Assembly: GCA_017442825.1 (NCBI GenBank)
Contig: JAFRYZ010000044.1
Coordinates: 60,148 to 124,147 of the forward strand
From: Prevotella sp.
GTDB taxonomy: Bacteria; Bacteroidota; Bacteroidia; Bacteroidales; Bacteroidaceae
Length of the DNA stretch: 64,000 nt
Direction: 5' to 3'
In this document: piece by piece, positions 59,236 through 64,000 of the stretch
Numbering within the stretch: position 1 is the stretch's first letter
Layout: each line of letters starts with the position of its first letter
Translations under genes and position numbers: made by a program
Notes under the pieces: model-generated
The model's input: the letters and a program-made list of their open reading frames with translations, nothing else
Told to the model about the DNA's origin: nothing
The model's database searches: none

Positions 59236-60615
59236 CTACCATTTTGCAGAGAATATCCTTGGTGAGACGGTGAACATGAGCCATGCCCAGTGCATTTTTC
59301 TTTTATTCGTGCTTCGTTTGAGCAACTCCATGGTCTCGGTACCTGCCATGAAGGAGTAGCCGGCGGCTATCTTGACATCTTTCATTGGCTTCCAAGTTGC
59401 ACTCACCTCCATCTCGTGTCCCAATGACTTATTCAGTTTCAAATCGGTTGCGATCGCCATATAATGATAGGTTGCATCAATGGTGAGATTCTTCACCGGT
59501 TTGATGCTGGCGCCCCCGTAAAGGTTCTGCAATCCGGGAGAGTTGGTACCATAATAGGCACTGACATAGAAGAAATCCATTGCACCGTAGAACTTATGAT
59601 TTTCTCCGAAGACCGGTGTGAATGCTGTAATCTCCGTATGTTGCGTCAGTCCGATATGTCCAGGATCTGGCACCACAAACTCCTTGTCGCCACTCAGATA
59701 GTCGTAGCCGGCATAAGCGCTGAATTTCGGGCTGAATTCATAAGTAGCCTTCACAGCAGCCATCCATGACTTGAGGGGCAGCTCATGACCACTTTTGTAT
59801 TCGAGTGAAGACTTTCCTGTCTGGCGGTAGTACGACGCCTCCAGCAGCAAAGGCTTTGGATTGACCGTCAGGTAGCCGCCCCACAGTTGCTGATAAGCCG
59901 TATGGTAATCATCTTCCGTTCCACTCTGCATACCCACGTTCATGAAGAGCAGCGACACCCCCAGCGGCAATCGTTTGGCATCGTAATGATACCACAGCGT
60001 CTGCATCGTCTTATAGGGCTGGTAGCCATCAGTATAGTATGTGCCACCGTTAACATTCTTACCGTTTTGGTTGTAGGCGACGAAAGCATGTGCCTTATGC
60101 CCATGTCCTTCATATCCCAGTTTCAGTCCGTCGTGCGAGAGTGCAGCCATTGCCCAGTCGTCGTTACCGAGGATGCGCTCGTCGTCATAGACCAATTCCT
60201 GTCGTCCTATGCGTGCGAAGAGTCCGTTCTTCGCCTTCACCTGCGCCCAGGCCTCGTAGATATTGAAGTCGCCTCCGTTCTCCATACCCCATACTCCTTC
60301 GTGTTGTATGGTGAGGTTAACGGAAAGCTCAGCCTTTCGATTGGTCAGGCGGTCCGACTGGTAGCCCAACGTCAAACGTGCTCGATCAACCACGAAGTCA
60401 GCCTCGTTTTCGTTCTTGTCTTGTTTGTCTGAGGGCAGACCTCCTCTGCGCAGTTCACCTCTCGTCAGCAAACTGGCATCAAGAGTAAACTGATTGACAC
60501 CTTGTTCCTGTCCTGCTCGTTGTGACGATAGCGTGTCCTTTTGTTCTTGAGCGTTAACGCCTGTTGCTGCCGCCAGCGTCAGCAAAACGGCAGCCCATCG
60601 AATAGGCTTTTTCAT
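59236..60615 (-). CDS. Outer membrane beta-barrel porin, alginate-export-like
   Basis: The 459-residue product has a signal peptide (ending GVNAQEQ) and a mature region of amphipathic strands. It contains ARIGRQELVYDDERILG, typical of the alginate-export (AlgE-like) domain family, and ends in an aromatic residue (Trp), as outer membrane barrels often do. It is probably a channel for a sugar acid or other anion. It precedes a secreted phosphodiesterase-like gene and follows the STAS gene closely. Confidence 0.75.
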   Translation of the reverse strand: MKKPIRWAAVLLTLAAATGVNAQEQKDTLSSQRAGQEQGVNQFTLDASLLTRGELRRGGLPSDKQDKNENEADFVVDRARLTLGYQSDRLTNRKAELSVNLTIQHEGVWGMENGGDFNIYEAWAQVKAKNGLFARIGRQELVYDDERILGNDDWAMAALSHDGLKLGYEGHGHKAHAFVAYNQNGKNVNGGTYYTDGYQPYKTMQTLWYHYDAKRLPLGVSLLFMNVGMQSGTEDDYHTAYQQLWGGYLTVNPKPLLLEASYYRQTGKSSLEYKSGHELPLKSWMAAVKATYEFSPKFSAYAGYDYLSGDKEFVVPDPGHIGLTQHTEITAFTPVFGENHKFYGAMDFFYVSAYYGTNSPGLQNLYGGASIKPVKNLTIDATYHYMAIATDLKLNKSLGHEMEVSATWKPMKDVKIAAGYSFMAGTETMELLKRSTNKRKMHWAWLMFTVSPRIFSAKW

Positions 60616-60617
60616 AA

Positions 60618-60920
60618 TTATTCAAAATCAAAGATGCTGTCGAAACCCGTCAGTTCGAAAATTTTTTTGTTGTTTTCGCTGAGGTTCTTCAGTACAACAT
60701 GGTTTTGGTTGACTTGTGCCTGCTTCTGAATGCGCAGTAAAATGCGCAAGCCACTGGAGGCGATGTATTCCAGGCGGGTGCAGTCGATAACGATTTCCTT
60801 CTGCTTTCCCTCATACAAAGGTGTCATCTTATTATCTACTCCCACTGCCGCAGCAGTGTCCAGTTCTCCGTCAAGAGTGACAATGATTTTGTCGCCCACT
60901 TCTTCAATTGTTGTTTTCAT
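60618..60920 (-). CDS. STAS-domain anti-sigma factor antagonist-like protein
   Basis: The 100-residue protein is a single STAS domain (SpoIIAA/RsbV fold) with VIDCTRLEYIASSGLRILL. The phosphorylatable Ser is in the SSGLR motif. In partner switching, phosphorylation by a kinase domain and dephosphorylation by a SpoIIE phosphatase control its binding. The SpoIIE/ATPase protein encoded 31 bp upstream (60952-63195) is the obvious partner. Confidence 0.88.
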   Translation of the reverse strand: MKTTIEEVGDKIIVTLDGELDTAAAVGVDNKMTPLYEGKQKEIVIDCTRLEYIASSGLRILLRIQKQAQVNQNHVVLKNLSENNKKIFELTGFDSIFDFE

Positions 60921-60951
60921 TGCTTGATGATTATTAATTGTTTTGATTTTG

Positions 60952-63195
60952 TTATTCTACAGATTTTTGACTGTCTTTTTCGTGATGGTTCAACCTCTTG
61001 CTCAGCGTCAGGACGTTCTTACCGTCGATACGCTCATAGTTCATCGTGTCCATCAGTTCGCGCACAAGCAGCAACCCCAGTCCGCCAATGGGACGGTCTT
61101 CGGCAGACAACGACGTGTCGGCTTCCTGTACTTCCGTCGGGTCGAAAGGAATGCCCGTATCGGTGATGACAAACTTGATTCGGTGCTTGTTGGCTGTAGC
61201 TTCAACGACTATCGTTCCCTGCACTTCGTCGGGATAGGCATAGCTGATGACGTTGACGACAGCCTCTTCCACAGCCAGCCGCAGGTGGCGTGCCATCGTC
61301 ACGTCCAACGGCATCTTCGCCAAAACCGACTTGACGAAAGTGTTGAGATTCGGCACCTCTGCGATGTCGTTTCTCAGGGTGATGGAATCGCTGAGCAGAG
61401 CCTGTTCTTCTTTAAACGTATAGTGGATGCAGAGCATGGTGCGATCGTCGTTCTGCTCGGTGTCACCAACAAACGTCCGCACAGCCTCCGTCACCTGTTT
61501 CAGTACTGCCGACGGAGTATCGGCAGAAATGACCAGCTGGCTCGAAAGTACATCTTTCAGTTGTTCCAGCCCAAACCACTTTTCCGCAGCATAATTGCTC
61601 TTCGCCTCGGTAATACCGTCGGTATAGAGGAACAATTTGTCGCCCGTCATGAGCTGACCTTCCTGCATCACATAAGTATAGTCGCTGAAAGCGCCAATGG
61701 GCAGGTTGGGTTTCACGGGCAAGGACTCAGCACTCTGCCCTCTCAGTAGAATGGGTTTGTCGTGTCCGGCATTGCAGTAGCGCAACCGTCCTGTCGGCAG
61801 GTCTATCATTCCTAGGAAGAGCGTGACAAACATGTCCGTGTTGTTGTTCTGACACATCGCCTCGTTAATGGTCTGCATGATATGTGCCAGGTTGTTTTCG
61901 TGCGATGATGCCATGCGGTAGAGCGAATGGATGACCGCCATCAGCATGGCGGCAGGAACACCCTTGCCGCTGACGTCGCCAATGCAGAAGAACAGTTTAT
62001 CGTCGCGCACGAAATAGTCGTAAAGATCTCCGCCTACCTCCTTTGCCGGTTCCAGCGAGGCAGCCACCTGCACATAATGGCTATAGCCTGAGAATTCGGT
62101 GGGCAACATCTCCATCTGGATGTTGCGTGCAATCAGCAGTTCGCTGCCGATGCGTGCCTGCTCCACCTCGGCTTCCTTCAACCGTTTCTCGTTCTTGGCA
62201 AAGCGGTGGATGATGAAGAACAACACCAGCAAACCCGTCAGAATCATGAGCATATTGCGGGTGCGGACTTTATAGAGCGGTGCATAAACCTCGTCGTCGT
62301 AGTTGACGATGGCAATCTGCCAATTGGGCCTGTCGCTTATCGTCGTAAAATAGACTGACGCCTTCTCGTGGTCCTCCGTATCCTCGAAATCTTTCACCCA
62401 GCTTTTGCCGTTTTCTGTCAGCATACGCTCCACCGTACTGTCGTTAATCAGTTTGACTACAGCTTCAACATCATTCTTCTTGATGTGCTTCGCTTTAGGT
62501 CCGGCTATCAGAGTTCCTTTTTGCGTCAGCAGTAAGCCAAACGATGAAGGATAGTAAGGATTGGTATTCAGCGTGTCACTCAGCCACGACAGGTTGACGT
62601 CGAGTCCACAGGCTGCAGCCATCCGGTTCTTCTTGTCGTAGAGCGGACAGGTGTAGGTGGTCAGATATTGGTCTTTGCCATATTCGTAAGGATCGCTCCA
62701 CAGTTCCTTCACACCCTGGATAATCTCCTGGAAAGCAGGATGTTGCGTATAGTCGTGCTTCTCCGATGCCAGCTGCTCCACCTTGATTTTCCCGTCTTGC
62801 TTGTACGCATAGGGTTCAAATAGCCGTCCTTTCTCCGGATAATAATTGGGAACAAAGGCAATACATCCACCTTCAACATGAGGATTAGCCATAATCAGGC
62901 GGTGAGTGGCAGCGAACATGGAATCCGGATGAGCAAGATTATTCTGGAGGTCCCAATAATGTTCCTCCATCGTACTCTCAGCGTCAGCCAGGGTGTTGAT
63001 GATGATGTCGGCCTTGGTCATCAGTTCCAGCTCTGCCCGCTTCTCCAGTTCGTCCTGCAACAAGTTACGGATATAGTTATAGTGCACGATAGAGACCAGT
63101 TCCACAAGACCTGCAGCAATGATAATCAGGCTCAAGGTAGTGTTCGACCTGAGTTTCAGCAACAGTTGTCCTATACGCTCTTTCATACTCATCAT
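60952..63195 (-). CDS. Cache-SpoIIE-HATPase signalling protein (partner-switching phosphatase/kinase)
   Basis: The product is about 747 residues. An N-terminal membrane helix, an extracytoplasmic Cache-type sensor (about 45-300) and a second membrane helix (about 315-340) are followed by a PP2C/SpoIIE phosphatase domain (GGDLYDYF, GDVSGKGVPAAMLMA, HDKPILLR). The C-terminus is an RsbW-like HATPase (LAVEEAVVNVISYAYP, DTGIPFDP, GGLGLLLV). It senses an outside ligand and controls a STAS protein by de/phosphorylation. ATGs at 63195, 63192 and 63186 are all possible; a TACCTTTG element lies at 63209-63216. Confidence 0.88.
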   Translation of the reverse strand: MMSMKERIGQLLLKLRSNTTLSLIIIAAGLVELVSIVHYNYIRNLLQDELEKRAELELMTKADIIINTLADAESTMEEHYWDLQNNLAHPDSMFAATHRLIMANPHVEGGCIAFVPNYYPEKGRLFEPYAYKQDGKIKVEQLASEKHDYTQHPAFQEIIQGVKELWSDPYEYGKDQYLTTYTCPLYDKKNRMAAACGLDVNLSWLSDTLNTNPYYPSSFGLLLTQKGTLIAGPKAKHIKKNDVEAVVKLINDSTVERMLTENGKSWVKDFEDTEDHEKASVYFTTISDRPNWQIAIVNYDDEVYAPLYKVRTRNMLMILTGLLVLFFIIHRFAKNEKRLKEAEVEQARIGSELLIARNIQMEMLPTEFSGYSHYVQVAASLEPAKEVGGDLYDYFVRDDKLFFCIGDVSGKGVPAAMLMAVIHSLYRMASSHENNLAHIMQTINEAMCQNNNTDMFVTLFLGMIDLPTGRLRYCNAGHDKPILLRGQSAESLPVKPNLPIGAFSDYTYVMQEGQLMTGDKLFLYTDGITEAKSNYAAEKWFGLEQLKDVLSSQLVISADTPSAVLKQVTEAVRTFVGDTEQNDDRTMLCIHYTFKEEQALLSDSITLRNDIAEVPNLNTFVKSVLAKMPLDVTMARHLRLAVEEAVVNVISYAYPDEVQGTIVVEATANKHRIKFVITDTGIPFDPTEVQEADTSLSAEDRPIGGLGLLLVRELMDTMNYERIDGKNVLTLSKRLNHHEKDSQKSVE

Positions 63196-63208
63196 TCCTA
63201 ATCGCCTA

Positions 63209-63216
63209 CAAAGGTA
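63209..63216 (-). promoter_or_regulatory. -7 promoter element (TACCTTTG) of the SpoIIE-STAS operon
   Basis: TAnnTTTG on the minus strand directly upstream of the SpoIIE-type gene, so the leader would be short. Confidence 0.55.
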
Positions 63217-63229
63217 CAATATTTATGAA

Positions 63230-63255
63230 AATTGTCAATTGTCAATTGTCAATTA
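63230..63255. repeat. Period-7 array at the end of the phosphopantetheinyl transferase gene
   Basis: AATTGTC units overlap the last codons of the gene (LIDN and stop). Confidence 0.85.
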
Positions 63256-63802
63256 AAACAGAATAAACATACCCTCGTTCCCTGTTTACCACCGTTTCAA
63301 ACGTATGAGGCTCGTTCAGCAGCGTCTTCAGGTCGTCGGTAATGCCCGTCCCCCTCATCTTTGCCAGACTCTCCTTCTGTGTCCACAACTCGGTGAAGAC
63401 GACGTCCGGAGCTTCTGCATTTTTCACACGCTCCAGTTCTGCATCGTTCAGCACATAACGCATCAGCGTGTCGTCGTGATGCTTGATTTCCTCCACGTCA
63501 ACTCCTACAGGATGGTCGGCAAGGACACAGACGGCAGCCGCCCTGCAATGGCTCATGTTGAAATGAATCTCCGGATGCCCCACAATCGACGGCTTTCCGT
63601 GCTCACCATATTCAAACACCGGCGGTTCCTCTATACCATACTCTCGGCGCAACCCTTCGCGCAACAACAGGTAGGCTGCCGCACACAAGCGCCTGCCCAG
63701 CTCCTGCCTATAGCGCATCATCTGCTCACGCCGCTGGTCCGACAACTCCGCCGCCACCTGCTCCAAGTCTATTTCGTCAATATGGTCGTTGATGTAAAAC
63801 AT
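63242..63802 (-). CDS. 4'-phosphopantetheinyl transferase superfamily protein
   Basis: The 186-residue protein has FNMSHC (substrate/CoA region), VGVDVEEI (metal Asp-x-Glu) and WTQKESLAKMRG (catalytic Glu and Lys), in the order seen in Sfp/AcpT proteins. It transfers phosphopantetheine from CoA to carrier proteins. No carrier protein or biosynthetic cluster is adjacent, so the target is unknown. The last four residues are encoded by the period-7 array. Confidence 0.88.
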   Translation of the reverse strand: MFYINDHIDEIDLEQVAAELSDQRREQMMRYRQELGRRLCAAAYLLLREGLRREYGIEEPPVFEYGEHGKPSIVGHPEIHFNMSHCRAAAVCVLADHPVGVDVEEIKHHDDTLMRYVLNDAELERVKNAEAPDVVFTELWTQKESLAKMRGTGITDDLKTLLNEPHTFETVVNRERGYVYSVLIDN

Positions 63803-63824
63803 TATAACATTACTCTTACTTTGA

Positions 63825-64000
63825 TCAGAAGTTTCGCTTAAACCAAATTTTGAATACGGGATCTTCCAAAAAGACTTCGTCTTTCACGATGTCAACCATT
63901 TCTTTATTTTGCAGAGCTAATTTGATACGCGCAACATTCGACTTGCTACCCAGTTGATATTTTTCAAGGATTGATTTACTGCCAAAATCTGTTGTCACGC
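63825..64000 (-). CDS. ATPase, C-terminal end (partial)
   Basis: The minus-strand frame enters from the right window edge and ends at TGA 63825-63827 after 58 codons. It reads TDFGSKSILEKYQLGSKSN, then ARIKLALQNKEMVDIV and a final EDPVFKIWFKRNF. This winged-helix-like end (LGxxxNVxRIKxALxNKEMVD...DPVFKxWFxR) is typical of a Bacteroidota family of ATP-binding AAA-type proteins. The catalytic part lies outside the window. Confidence 0.6.
   Translation of the reverse strand, partial: VTTDFGSKSILEKYQLGSKSNVARIKLALQNKEMVDIVKDEVFLEDPVFKIWFKRNF

Noticed and set aside
1-64000. tRNA, rRNA, transposase, integrase or prophage genes
   Set aside because: Looked for in all gaps (cloverleaf T-loop patterns, DDE or tyrosine recombinase motifs); nothing convincing was seen.

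Overview
The window comes from a member of the Bacteroidota, most likely Prevotellaceae (Prevotella or a close relative). Many genes are preceded by the TAnnTTTG -7 promoter element of this phylum. The gene content also fits: a BtuB-BtuG pair behind a cobalamin riboswitch, an OmpA-type porin with the expected linker, an ilvD-ilvB-ilvN-thioesterase-ilvC operon, a 2-oxoacid:ferredoxin oxidoreductase, NhaD, and secreted proteins with Prevotella-like tails. No rRNA, tRNA, CRISPR array, transposase or prophage gene was found.

Layout. 1-4.8 kb: start of a lipoprotein gene (cut by the window edge), divergent promoters, a cobalamin riboswitch, btuB-type receptor, btuG-type lipoprotein and an AraC regulator. 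4.9-12.3 kb: a type I restriction-modification locus on the minus strand (hsdM, DUF1016 remnant, hsdS, DUF4143 ATPase, hsdR). Here hsdR is frameshifted inside its nuclease motif and a second hsdR relic lies beside it. 12.6-13.9 kb: nhaD. 14.2-23.7 kb: L-rhamnose catabolism (kinase, atypical isomerase, aldolase), a His-rich metal exporter, a Nudix hydrolase, a rhamnogalacturonan-acetylesterase-like protein, a divergent NAD+ DNA ligase and queE/queD. 23.8-31.7 kb: trmD, a sugar-acid catabolic gene set (RraA aldolase, SDR, MFS transporter, enolase-superfamily dehydratase, UxaA-like protein), a DUF805 protein and an Xaa-Pro peptidase.

31.8-38.3 kb is the most unusual part. It is a co-directional run of about ten mostly secreted small proteins, several built from DnaJ-type CxxCxGxG knuckles, others from EF-hand plus leucine-rich repeats or Cys/Lys heptad repeats. 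They show recent duplication, shared leader sequences, a frameshift and a gene remnant. A papain-like protease is divergently transcribed next to it. 40-44 kb: recJ-recQ. 44-50.2 kb: branched-chain amino acid synthesis. 50.4-51.6 kb: OmpA porin. 51.8-57 kb: ffh, folD, a TPR protein and a four-subunit 2-oxoacid ferredoxin oxidoreductase. 57.3-64 kb: a GYF-like protein, a secreted endonuclease/phosphatase-fold protein, a porin, a STAS/SpoIIE partner-switching pair, a phosphopantetheinyl transferase and the end of an ATPase.

A second theme runs through the whole window: short degenerate tandem arrays with periods of 7, 8, 9 or 10 bp. They start at stop codons, fill gene junctions, supply the last codons of several genes and have entered coding regions (recQ, the MFS transporter, the GYF-like protein). 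A composite GC-rich element and a duplicated tandem-promoter module are also repeated at distant sites.
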